From positions 2,045,501-2,109,500 of the forward strand of contig NZ_CP059997.1 in assembly GCF_018736145.1 (NCBI RefSeq): 64,000 nucleotides of DNA. Reading direction: 5' to 3'. Below are positions 9,564 to 21,800 of the stretch, piece by piece. The notes under the pieces are model-generated. The model was not told where the DNA came from. It saw nothing but the letters and a program-made list of their open reading frames with translations, and did not search any database. The position numbers and the translations under genes were made by a program. Source of the DNA: Amycolatopsis sp. CA-230715 (lineage in GTDB: Bacteria > Actinomycetota > Actinomycetes > Mycobacteriales > Pseudonocardiaceae). Position 1 is the stretch's first letter, and every line of letters begins with the position of its first letter.

Positions 9564-12500
9564 TCAGGAGATGCCGAGCTCTTTGTCGATGAAGTCGAAC
9601 ACCTCGTCGGGTGTCGCTCCTTCGAGGTTCTGAGCAACGGCGGTGACGTCCCCTACTTCGTCCTGGTCACTCCATCGGGACAAGATGGCCTGCAGGCGGG
9701 ATTTCACCTGCGTGCCCGTCGTGCTGTCGAGTTCCGCCTTGGCCAGCGCGGCTTCGAGCCGGTCCAATTCGGACAGAACCGGGGTACCGGTGGCGTCCCC
9801 GTCCCCGCCCAGTTCGCCGTCGAGCTGCCTGGCCAGCGCGGTGGGGGTCGGGTAGTCGAACACCAGCGTCGCGGGCAACCGCAACCCCGTCGCCGCGCCG
9901 ACCTGGTTTCGGAACTCCACCGCGGTCAGCGAATCGAAGCCCAGCTCGGAGAACGCCAGCGCCGGGTCGACCGCCTCCGGCCCGGCGAAGCCGAGCACCG
10001 CCGCGGCGTAGGTCCGCACGAGGCCGAGCAGCAGTTCGTGCCGTTCGTCGCCGGACAGCGCGCCCAGCTCCCGCACCAGCGCGCCGGTGTCGGGTGCCGC
10101 CGCGCCCGCGATCGCCCGCCGGGCCGGGCGCTTGGCCAGCCCGCGGAACAGCGGCGGGACCGCGGCGGGATCGGCCTTCGCGATCCCGGCGGTGTCGAGT
10201 CCGATCGGCACCACCAGCGGCTCGTCCATTGTGGACGCGAAGTCGAACAGGGCGAGGCCGTGTTCCGGGGTGAGCGGCAGCACGCCACCCCGGCTCATCC
10301 GCTGGAGATCGGCTTCGGCGAGTTCGCCGGTCATCCCGCCCTCGGTGGCCCACAGGCCCCACGCCAGCGATTGCCCGGCGAGGCCGTCGGCGTGACGGCG
10401 CTGCGCCAACGCGTCCAGGAACGCGTTCGCCGCCGCGTAGTTACCCTGCCCCGGCGCCCCGAACGTTGCTGCGGCCGACGAATACACCGCGAACAACGCG
10501 AGGTCTTCGCCCCGGGTCAGTTCGTGCAGGTTGAGCGCCGCGTCCACCTTGGGCCGCAACACCTTTTCGACCCGTTCCGGGGTCAGCGACGCGATCACTC
10601 CGTCGTCGACCACGCCCGCGGTGTGCACGACACCGGTCAGCGGATGCTCCTCCGGAATAGCCGCCAATGCCGACGCCAGCGCCTCCCGATCGGCGGCATC
10701 GCATGTCACCACGTCGACAGCGGCACCCAAGTCCGTCAACTCCGCGACCAGTTCGTCCGCGCCCGGCGCCGCCGGACCACGACGACTCGTCAGCACCAGC
10801 CGCCGCACCCCGCGCTCGGCCACCAAATGCCGCGCCAGCACCGCACCCAACGCCCCGGTGCCGCCGGTCACCAGAACGGTGCCATCCGGGTCCAGCGCCC
10901 GCGGCATCGTCAACACGACCTTGCCGACGTGCTTGGCCTGGCTGATGAACCGGAACGCCTCCGGCGCCCGCCGCACATCCCAGGCCCGCACCGGCAACGG
11001 CTCCAGCACACCGGCTTCGAACAGGCCCAGCAGCTCCGAGAGCATGTCCCGCAGCCGCTCCGGGCCGGGGTCGCCGAGGTCGAATGACCGGTACCGCGCG
11101 CCGTCGTGGTCGGCGGCGACCTTCGCCGGATCGCGGACGTCGGCCTTGCCGAGTTCGACGAACACCCCGTCCGGCTTGAGCAGGCGCAGCGAGGCGTCGG
11201 TCAGCTCGCCGGTCAGCGAGTTCACCACGATGTCGACCGGGGTGAACTTCCCTTCGAACCCGGCGTCGCGCGAGGAAGCCGTGTGCGCTTCGTCGATTCC
11301 CCTGTTCCGCAACGACTCCCACTTGGCGGGGCTGGCCGTCGCGAACACCTCGGCGCCGAGGTGACGGGCGAGTTGCACCGCGGCCATCCCGACCCCGCCC
11401 GCGGCCGCGTGCACCAGCACCGACTGGCCACTGTGGAGTCCGGCGAGATCGACCAGGCCGTAGTAGGCGGTCAGGAACACCGCGGGCGCGGACGCGGCCT
11501 GCTCGAACGACCATCCGGCCGGGATCCGCGCCACGGTACGGGAATCGGCCACCACCACGGGGGCGTAGCCGGACTCGACGATGCCCATCACCGCATCACC
11601 CTGCTCGACGGTGCGCACCTCGGATCCGGTTTCGACGACCACACCGGCCGCCTCGGTGCCCATCACCGCTTCGCCCGGGTACATGCCCAGGGTGATCAGC
11701 ACGTCGCGGAAGTTGACGCCGGTGGCGCGCACCGCGATCCGGACCTCGTGCGGGGCAAGGGGTTCCGCCGCCGATCCGAACGGCACGAGCGCCAGGTTGT
11801 CGACGGTGCCGGGCGTGGTCACCTCGAGCCGCCACGGCTGCTCGCCCGGGGGCGGCACCAGCCCGGCGGCCGTCGTGGCCAGCCTCGGTGCGAAGGCCAC
11901 CCCGCCACGGATCGCGAGCTGCGGCTCGTCGAGCGCCAGCGCGGCGAGCAGTGCGGCGGACGACTCTTCGGTGCCGTCGACATCGACGAGGACGATGCGG
12001 CCGGGGTTTTCCGACTGTGCCGAGCGCACCAGGCCCCACGACGCCGCACCGGCGAGATCGGTGACCGCCTCACCCGTGGACACCGCGCCGGTGGTCACCA
12101 CGACCAGGCGGGAACCGCTGAACCGGTCTTCGGCGAGCCAGGACCGCACCAGTTCCAAGGTGCCGAGCACCGCGTCGCGCACCGCACGTGCGTCCACTTC
12201 GGACTGTGCGGGGAGTTCGGCGAGCACGAATTCCGGCTCGGTGCCCAGTTCTGCCAGCGTCGCATGGACCGGCACGTCGAGCCCGAGTGCCGTGCCGAGC
12301 GCCGCGACCGAAGTCGTGGCCGCTCCTTCGGGGAGCGCGACCGTCGTCCAGTCCACGCCGAACAACGAGTCCGGACCGGCCGCGGATCCGAGCTGGTCAG
12401 CCGAAACGGACCGCAGAGACAGCGATTCGATCGACGCGACCGGTGCACCGGCCGAGTCCGCGACCGCGACCGAAACGCCGCCCGATTCCGTCGGGGACAG

Positions 12501-15500
12501 CTTCACCCGCAGTTCGGTGGCCCCGGTCGCGTAGAGGGAGACCCCGCTCCACGCGAACGGCAGCGCGGGCCCGGCACCGGACTCGGCCGTGGTCAGGGTG
12601 CCGAGGCCGAGCGGGTGCAGCGCGGCGTCGAGGAGCGCGGGGTGGATCTCGAAGCGGGCCGCCTCGGCGTGGAACTCCGGTGGCAGGGCGACCTCGGCGA
12701 ACACTTCGCCGTCGCGCTGCCACACCGTGCGCAGGCCCTGGAACGCCGGTCCGTAGCAGAACCCGGAGGCGGCGAGATCGGTGTACATCTGCTCGGTGGG
12801 CACCACCTCGGCGCCCTCCGGCGGCCAGGTCTCGTGCTCCGCAACCGGGGATGTCCCCGCTTCGGTGAGCGCGCCGCTGGCGTGCCGGACCCACTGCCCC
12901 GCACCGGATCCGGCCGGACGGGAGTGCACGGTGAACGTCCGGCGGCCGGTCTCGTCGGCGTCGCCGACCACCAGCCGCAGCAGCACCGAGCCCTGTTCGG
13001 GCAGCACGAGCGGTGTTTCGAGGATCAGGTCGTCGACGGCGCCGCTGCCGACCTGGTCACCGGCCCTGATCGCGAGTTCCACCAGTGCGGTGCCCGGGAC
13101 GAGGACGGTGCCGCCGAGCGCGTGCCCGGACAGCCACGGGTGCGTGGCCAGGGAGACCCGGCCGGTGAATACCACGCCGTCGCCGTCCGGCAGCTCGACC
13201 GCCGCACCCAGCAGCGGGTGGTCCGCCGATTCGAGCCCGGCCGAGGACACGTCCCCGACACCGCCGACCGATTCCAGCCAGTACCGCTCGCGCTGGAACG
13301 GGTAAGTGGGGAGGTCCACGGTTCGGGCGCCGGTTCCGGCGAAGAACGCTTGCCAGTCGACGGAAACTCCGGTGGTGTGGAGTTTCGCGATGGCGGTGGT
13401 GAGCGTGTGTGCTTCGTCGCGGTCGCGGCGGAGCGCGGGAATGTGGGTGGCCTCGGGTGCGGTGTCCTGGGCCATCCCGGTGAGCACGCCGTCCGGGCCC
13501 AGCTCCAGGAACGTGGTCACGCCCTGGCTTGCCAGGTACTGGATGCCGTCGGCGAAGCGGACCGCGTGCCGGACGTGGCGGACCCAGTAGTCCGGATCGG
13601 TCACATCCGCCACCGCACCGGTCACATTGGACACCACCGGAATCGTCGGATTTTCGAAGGTCAGACTCTCGGCGACCTTGCGGAAGTCCGCGAGCATCGG
13701 CTCCATCCGTGGCGAGTGGAACGCGTGACTGACCTTGAGCCGCTTGGTCTTCCACTCCCAGGACGCTTCGAACTCGGCGATCACTTCTTCGTCACCGGCG
13801 ACCACGACCGACCTCGGCCCGTTGATCGCGGCGATCGACACCTTGTCTTCGAGCCCGTTCAGCAGAGGCGCGATGTCGTTCTCGGTCGCCTGCACGGAAA
13901 GCATCGCCCCACCGGTGGGGAGAGCCTGCATCAACCGGCCCCGCGCGGCCACCAGCGCGGCCGCGTCCTCAAGGGACAGCACACCCGCGACGTGGGCCGC
14001 GGTCAGCTCACCTATCGAATGCCCGGTGACGAAGTCCGGGCGGATGCCCCAGGACTCGACCAGCCGGTAGAGCGCGACTTCGAGTGCGAACAGGGAGGCT
14101 TGCGTGTACTGGGTTTGGTTGAGCAGCTCGCCGTCCTCGGCGAACATCAGGTCCTTGATCGGACGATCCAGGGACTTGTCCAGATACGCGCACACCGCAT
14201 CCAGGGCATCCGCGAAAACGGGGAACTCCCCATATAACTGCTTACCCATCCCCGCACGCTGCGAACCCTGACCAGAGAACAAGATGGCGGAAACCGCTTC
14301 ACCACGCGCAGCCCCGGACACCACAGCACCCGACGGCATGCCCTCGGCAACCGCCGTCAGCCCGGCCACGAACTCGTCGTGATCCGCACCGACCACCACG
14401 GCGCGGTGGTCCAGGCTCGCCCTGGTGGTGGCCAGGGAGTAAGCGACATCGGCTTCGTTCAGTCCGTCCACATGGGACAGGAGTCGGGCAGCCTGTGCGC
14501 GTACCGCGTCCTGGCTCTTGCCCGAAAGCGCCCAAGGCAGCGGCCGGTTCGCCGGGGAGTGGTCCACGACCACCGGTTCCTCGACCTTCGGCGCCTGCTC
14601 CACGATCGTGTGCGCGTTCGTCCCGCTCACCCCGAACGACGACACACCCGCACGCCGCGGCGCCCCCGTCTCCGGCCACTCGGCGTTCTCCGTCAGCAGC
14701 GAAACCGCACCCGCCGACCAGTCCACATGCGACGACGGCTCGTCCACGTGCAACGTCTTCGGCAACACCCCGTTCCGCATGGCGAGGACCATCTTGATCA
14801 CACCGGCGACCCCGGAGGCGGCCTGGGTGTGCGCGATGTTCGACTTCACGGACCCGAGGAAGAGCGGGCGTTCCCGTTCCTGGCCGTAGGTCGCGAGCAG
14901 CGCCTGTGCCTCGATCGGATCACCCAGCACCGTCCCGGTACCGTGCGCCTCCACCGCGTCCACATCGGACGGAGTCAGTCCGGCGTTCGCCAGCGCGTCA
15001 CGGATCACCCGCTGCTGCGAAGGACCGTTCGGCGCCGTCAACCCGTTCGACGCACCATCCTGGTTGATGGCGGAACCACGCACCACCGCCAGCACTTCGT
15101 GCCCGTTGCGGCGAGCGTCGGACAACCGCTCCACCAAGAGCATGCCGACGCCTTCGCCCCACCCGGTGCCGTCTGCGGCCTCGGCGAACGACTTGCAGCG
15201 GCCGTCCGCCGCGAGCCCGCCCTGGCGGCCGAACTCCGCGAACGCACCGGGAACGACCATGACCGCGACGCCACCGGCCAGCGCGAGCGAGCACTCACCG
15301 GCCCGCAACGCCTGGCAGGCGAGGTGCAGGGCCACCAGCGAGGACGAGCACGCGGTGTCCACCGTGACGGCGGGGCCCTCCAACCCGAGGGTGTAGGAAA
15401 CCCGGCCCGACACCACGCTGCCGGAGCTTCCGGTGAGCATGTAGCCCTCGACGCCGTCGGGGAGTTGCCCGAGCCCGAAGCCGTACGCCGAGTTGGAGGC

Positions 15501-15851
15501 GCCCGCGAACACCCCGGTCCTGGTGCCCCGCAACGAACTCGGATCGATCCCCGCCCGCTCGCACACCTCCCACGACGCCTCCAGCAACAACCGCTGCTGA
15601 GGATCCATGGCGAGGGCCTCACGCGGCGAAATACCGAACAACGCCGCATCGAACTCGCCGACGTCGTAGAGGAATCCGCCCTCGATACTGTCGGCGAGAT
15701 CGGAGCCGAGCAGCTCCGGAAGGTTCCAACCACGGTCGCCGGGAAGCGCCGAAAGGGCGTCTCCGCCGTTCTCGACGAGCTGCCACAGCTCCTCCGGGGA
15801 GTTGACCCCGCCCGGGTAGCGGCAGCTCATGCCGACGATGGCGATCGGCTC
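9564..15851 (-). other. Module D3: KS-AT(malonyl)-DH-ER-KR-ACP plus C-terminal docking domain
   Basis: The KS (15851-14590) has TACSSS and EAHGTGT, but SNIAHT instead of SNIGHT, a change shared only with C2. The AT (about 14290-13270) has GHSIG and HAFH, predicting malonyl. The DH (about 13235-12400) has HALGGTVLVP and DAALH. The ER (about 11840-10900) has GGVGMAA and MYPG. The KR (about 10880-10150) has TGGTGALG, VVDD (B-type) and NYAAAN. The ACP (about 10090-9810) has LGFDSL. Residues after 9800 form the docking tail. Predicted output: unsubstituted alpha-carbon, beta-CH2. The TTA codon at 14235-14237 lies in this AT, just after the GQGSQ motif. Confidence 0.9.
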
Positions 15852-18800
15852 GTCGGCGGCGGCGGACACGGTCGACGCGGTGGCAACGCCCTGCCGCGCA
15901 CCGGTCACTTCCCGGACCAGGAACTCCGACAGCACAACGGAGTTCGGGTAGTCGAAGACGAGCGTGGTCGGCAGTTTGAGTCCGGTCGCGGTGGACAGCC
16001 GGTTGCGCAGTTCCACCGCGGTCAGCGAGTCGAAGCCCATGTCCCGGAACGCCCGGCCGCGCTCGACCTCCTCGGCGGAGGCGTAGCCGAGCACCGCCGC
16101 CGCTTCCGCGCGCACCACGTCGAGCACCGCGCGCTGGCGTTCCACTTCGGACAGTCCGGCGAGCTTCTCGGCCAGTGCCGAGCTGTCGGCGCCGGTTTCC
16201 TCTCCGGCGCTGTCGAGGGCGTGGCGTGCTTCGGGGATGTCGGAGATCAACGGACGCGGGCGGGCGGCGGTGAACCCGGGCACGAACCGCGCCCAGTCCA
16301 CATCAGCCACTGCCACGAAAGTCTCATCGTGCTCAACTGATTGGACGAGCGCGGCGACGGCGGCTTCGGGTGCCATCGGCAACACACCACGACGGCGCAG
16401 GGTGTCCTCAGCTGCATCCGACGCGGCAAGACCACTGCCACCCCACGCGCCCCACGCGATCGAAGTCGCGGTCACCTCGCGAGCGCGACGCTGCTCGGCC
16501 AACGCGTCCAAGAACGCATTGCCCGCCGCGTAGGCGCCCTGGGTGCCGCCACCCCAGACACCGGCGTTGGAGGAGAACAACACGAACGCATCCAACTCGG
16601 CATCCCCGAGCAACTCGTCCAGATTGCGGGCGCCATCCACCTTCGCGCTGATGATGCGGGACAGGTCCTCGATCGTGGTGTCGGTCAGGGGCGCGAACTC
16701 CCCCACTCCCGCCGCGTGCACCACCGCACTGAACGGACCATGCTCAGCCAGCACCACCGCCAAGGCATCGCGATCAGCAGCGTCACAGGCCACGATCGTG
16801 ACCCGCGCACCCAGCCCGGACAACTCGGTTTCCAACTCCACCGCACCATCAGCGTCCCGGCCACGGCGCGAGGTCAACACGAGGTGCTCGGCACCGTTCG
16901 CGGCCAGCCAACGGGCCACATGCCCACCCAGCGCACCGGTGCCGCCGGTGACCAGGACCGTGCCGCGCGGCGACCACTCCCGCACCGGCTCCCGCTCCGC
17001 CAACGGCGACCGCGTAAGACGCCGCGCGAACACCCCGGAATCACGCACCGCGACCTGATCCTCATCCCCGATCCCCGCCAGCACAGCCACGACCCGCGCA
17101 GCCGCACGGCTATCGCTGCTGGCGGGAAGGTCCAGCAGACCACCCCACCGGTCCGGGTGCTCCAGACCCAGAATCCGGCCCAGACCCCAAATCTGGGCCA
17201 GCTCAGGGTCGGCAGCCCGGTCCGAGCGACCCACTGACACCGCACCCCGGGTGGCGATCCACACCGGTGCCGCCACCGTGCTGTCCAGCAGCGCCTGCAC
17301 CACCACCAGCGTCTCCGCCGCACCGGAAGCCAGGGAGACCGCACCCGCGATCTCACCGAGTTCGGTGATTCGCGCAGACAGCTCACCCGCCTCAACGGTG
17401 ACCACGTCCGCGCCGTGCGCACGCAGGGCGTCGGCGAACCAAGCGGCCTCTTCGGACTCGGTGATCAGCAGCCAGGTGCCGGACAACCGCGCGGCTGCGG
17501 TGGTCAGCGGCTTCCAGGTGACGCCGTACCGCCACTGGTCCACTGTGGACTGCTGACGACGCTGCCGCCGCCACGACGACAACACCGGCAACACCTCGCT
17601 GAACGGGCGATCACCATCGATCTCCCACGTCCCAGCCAAGGCCTCCAAGTCCTCGTTCTCCACCGCATCCCAGAACCGCGCCTCCACCACATCCGTGGTC
17701 ATCAGCCCGCTGGCGGAAGCCGTTGATTCCAGCCAGAACCGCTGACGCTGGAACGCGTAGGTCGGCAGCTCCACCCGGCGCGCACCCGACGGGAACACCG
17801 GTGCCCAGTCCACCCGGAGACCACGCACATACCCCTCTGCAAGCGAGATCAGGAAGCGATCCACACCGCCTTCGTTGCGGCGCAGGGTCCCGACCGCGAC
17901 GCCCTCGGTTTCCAGGGTGTCGAGAGTTTCCTGCACGCTCATCGTCAGCACCGGATGCGCACTGGACTCGACGAAGAACCCGTAGCCCTGCTCGGACAGG
18001 GCCCGAGTCGTCTGCTCGAACTTCACCGTATGACGCAGGTTCTCCACCCAATAACGAGCATCCAGCCCGGTGGTGTCCTGCCAGTCACCGGTCAGGGTCG
18101 AGAAGAACCCGATCTCCGTACCGCGCGGCTGGATCGGGGACAGAACGTCCAGCAGGCGGTCGCGGATGGACTCCACCTGCGGAGTGTGCGACGCATAATC
18201 CACCGCGATCTTCCGCGCCCGCACCTCCTCCGCCTCGCACTCAGCCAGAATCTCGGCCAGCGCCTCGGGTTCACCGGCGATCACCGTGGTTCCGGGACCG
18301 TTGACCGCAGCCACCGCCACCCGATCACCAAACCGAGCAATCCGCTCCACCACAGCGCTCTCCGGCTGAGCGACGGAAACCATGCCGCCCTTACCCGCCA
18401 GCTCATCCCGAATCGCCTGACTCCGCAACGCCACCACACGCGCACCGTCCTCAAGAGACAACGCACCCGCGACCACCGCCGCCGCGATCTCCCCCTGCGA
18501 ATGACCCACCACCGCAGCAGGCTCCACACCAACGGAACGCCACACCGCGGCCAACGACACCATCACAGCCCACAACACCGGCTGCACCACATCCACCCGC
18601 TCCAACGCGGCCTCGTCACCGACCACCTCGGTCAACGACCAGTCCACAAAGGACGACAACGCCCGCTCACACTCGGCAAACCGGGAAGCGAACACCGCAC
18701 TGGACGACAGCAGGTCCACCGCCATGCCGACCCACTGCGAACCCTGACCAGGGAACACGAACACGACCTTGCCCCGCACATCGGCGACGCCGGTCACGAG

Positions 18801-21800
18801 CTGCGCGGCGGAACCCCCGCCAGCCATGGCATCCAGCCCCGCCAGCAGGGCGGCGGGATCACCGATGACCACGGCGCGGTGGTCCAGTGCCGCCCGCGAG
18901 GACACGAGCGAGAAGCCCACGTCCACCGGCGCCAGGTCGGGGCGGGTGTCCAGATAGGACTTCAAGGTGGCGGCCTGCGCGGGGAGCGCGCCGCCGGTCT
19001 TCGCCGAAAGGACCCACGGCAGCACCGCGGGTGCTTCGACCGGACCGGGTGCTTCCTCGGTCGCGGGCGCCTGTTCCAGGATCGCGTGCGCGTTGGTGCC
19101 GCTGATCCCGAACGACGACACCCCGGCACGACGCGGTGCCCCGGTTTCCGGCCAGCCGATCTCCTCGGTCAGCAGGGTCACGGCGCTCGCCGACCAGTCG
19201 ACGTGCGAGGTGGGCCGTTCGACGTGCAGGGTCTTCGGCAACACTCCGTGCCGCAGCGCCTGCACCATCTTGATCACCCCGGCCACCCCGGCCGCGGCCG
19301 TGGTGTGCCCGATGTTCGACTTGAGCGAGCCCAGCCACAGCGGGCGCTCGCGGTCGCGCCCGTAGGTCGCCTGCAGTGCCTGCGCCTCGATCGGGTCGCC
19401 GAGCGCGGTGCCGGTGCCGTGCGCTTCCACAGCGTCCACATCGGACGCTTCAAGCCTCGCGTTGGCGAGGGCCTGCCGGATCACCCGCTGCTGCGACGGA
19501 CCGTTCGGCGCCGTCAACCCGTTCGAAGCGCCGTCCTGGTTGATCGCGGAACCCCGCACCACGGCCAGGATCGGGTGCCCGTTGCGCTGGGCGTCCGAAA
19601 GCCGCTCCACGAGCAGCATGCCGACGCCTTCCGCGGCGCCCATCCCGTCCGCGTCCTCGGAGAACGCCTTCGACCGGCCGTCCGGGGCGAGCCCGCCCTG
19701 CTTCCCGATCTCGGCGAACAGCCCCGGCGTGGACAGCACGGTCACCCCGCCGGCGAGCGCCATCGAGCACTCCCCCGCGCGCAGCGACTGGCAGGCCAGG
19801 TGCAGCGCCACCAGCGACGACGAGCACGCGGTGTCCACCGTGACCGCCGGGCCCTCCAGTCCGAAGGTGTAGGCGACCCGGCCCGACACCACGCTGCCGG
19901 TGGTGCCGGTCATCAGGTAGCCCTCGATGCCTTCCGGCATCTCGTGGATCCCGGTGGCGTACCCGTTGTGGGCGGCTCCGGCGAACACGCCGGTTTGCGT
20001 GCCGCGCAACGATTCCGGGTCGATCCCGGCGCGTTCGAGCACCTCCCACGAGGACTCCAGCAGCAGGCGCTGCTGCGGGTCCATGGCCAGTGCCTCGCGC
20101 GGGGAAATGCCGAAGAACCCGGCGTCGAACCGGTCGGCGTCGTAAACGAAACCACCCGCGCCGGTGAACTCCGACCCGGCGCCCTCGGCGAACCAGCCGC
20201 GATCGGGCGGGAACGCGGACACCGCGTCGCCGCCCTCGGTGACCAGCTGCCACAGCCGGTCGGGTGAGTGGGCGCCACCGGGGAACCGGCAGCTCATCGC
20301 GACGATCGCGATCGGCTCGCCGTCGGTGGCCGCGCCCGCCGCGGTGCCGGTGGTGACCGGCAGGTCCGCGCCGAGCAGTTCGGTGCGCAGGTGCTTGGCG
20401 AGCACCGTGGGCGTCGGGTAGTCGAAGACGAGTGTGGCGGGCAGTCGTGTGCCGGTGGCGGTGGCCAGCCGGTTGCGGAGTTCGACCGCGGTGAGCGAGT
20501 CGAACCCGATGTCCCGGAACGGTTTCGCCGCCTCGACGACGTTGGGCGGGAGCCCGAGCACCGCGGCCGCGTTGGCGCGCAGGAGTTCGAGCAGCGCCTC
20601 TTCCTGGTCCCGTTCGGACAGTCCGGCGAGGCGCCCGGCGAGACCGGTCAGATCCGTCTCAGCGCTGTTCGCCGCGGCCCTGCGGTGCGGCGAGGAAACC
20701 AGGCCGCGCAGGAACGCGGGCACCGGTCCCGCCGAGAGCGCGCGGAGGTCGAGCGGTATCGGCACCAGCACCGGTTCGTCCATTGTGGACGAGAGGTCGA
20801 ACAGGGCGAGTCCGTGTTCGGTGCTCAGCTCGCTGCCACGGGAACCGCCGAGGTGCCCGGTCATCCCGCTGCGCTGCTGCCACAGGCCCCAGGCGAGCGA
20901 CTGCGCCGCACGGCCTTCGGCACGGCGCCGGTGGGCGAGCGCGTCGAGGAACGCGTTCGCCGCCGCGTAGTTTCCCTGCCCAGGGCTGCCGAAGGTGGCC
21001 GCGGCGGAGGAGAACAGCACGAACGCGGCGAGGTCGAGGTCCTCGGTCAGCTCGTGCAGGTTGAGCGCGGCGTCGACCTTCGGCCGGAGCACGGCGTCGA
21101 GCCGCTCCGGGGTCAGCGAGGTGATCGTGGCGTCGTCGAGCACACCCGCGGTGTGCACCACACCGGTGAGCGGGTGTTCGGCGGGGATGGTCGCGAGCAG
21201 GTTCGCGAGCGCGGCGCGGTCGGCGGCGTCGCACGCGGCGATGGTGACGGTGGCGCCGAGAGCGGTCAGTTCCGCCCGGAGTTCTGCGGCGCCCTCGGCC
21301 GCTTCGCCGCGGCGGCTGGTGAGCAGCAGGTGCCGCACGCCGTGCTCGGTCACCAGGTGCCTGGCCAGCAGGCCGCCGAGCAGCCCGGTGCCGCCGGTGA
21401 CGAGCACCGTGCCCTCGGACGCCAGCGCGCGCGGCATCACCAGCGCGACCTTGCCGACGTGCTTGGCCTGGCTCAGGTGGCGGAAGGCGTCCTTCGCGCG
21501 GCGCACGTCCCAGGTGGTGACCGGCAGCGGGCGCAGCACACCGCGGCCGAACAGGTCGAGTAGTTCGGCCAGCATGCGGCCGAGCGCGTCCTCGCCCGCT
21601 TGGAACAGTTCGAACGCCTGGTAGGAAACCTCGTGCTCGGCAGCCACCCGCGCGGGGTCGCGCACGTCGGTCTTGCCCATTTCGACGAACCGGCCGCCGG
21701 GCGCGGTCAGCCGCAGCGAGGCGTCGACGAACTCCCCGGCGAGGGAGTCGAGTACGACGTCGATCCCGCGGTCACCGGTGGCGGCGCGGAACTTGGCTTC

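Noticed and set aside
2223..11087. Very long open frame on the plus strand (2954 codons), and similar ones at 46744-53634, 38674-45201 and elsewhere
   Set aside because: They are antisense to PKS genes with complete domain motifs, are rich in Arg, Gly, Pro, His and Gln with no recognisable domain, and follow from few stop codons at high GC.
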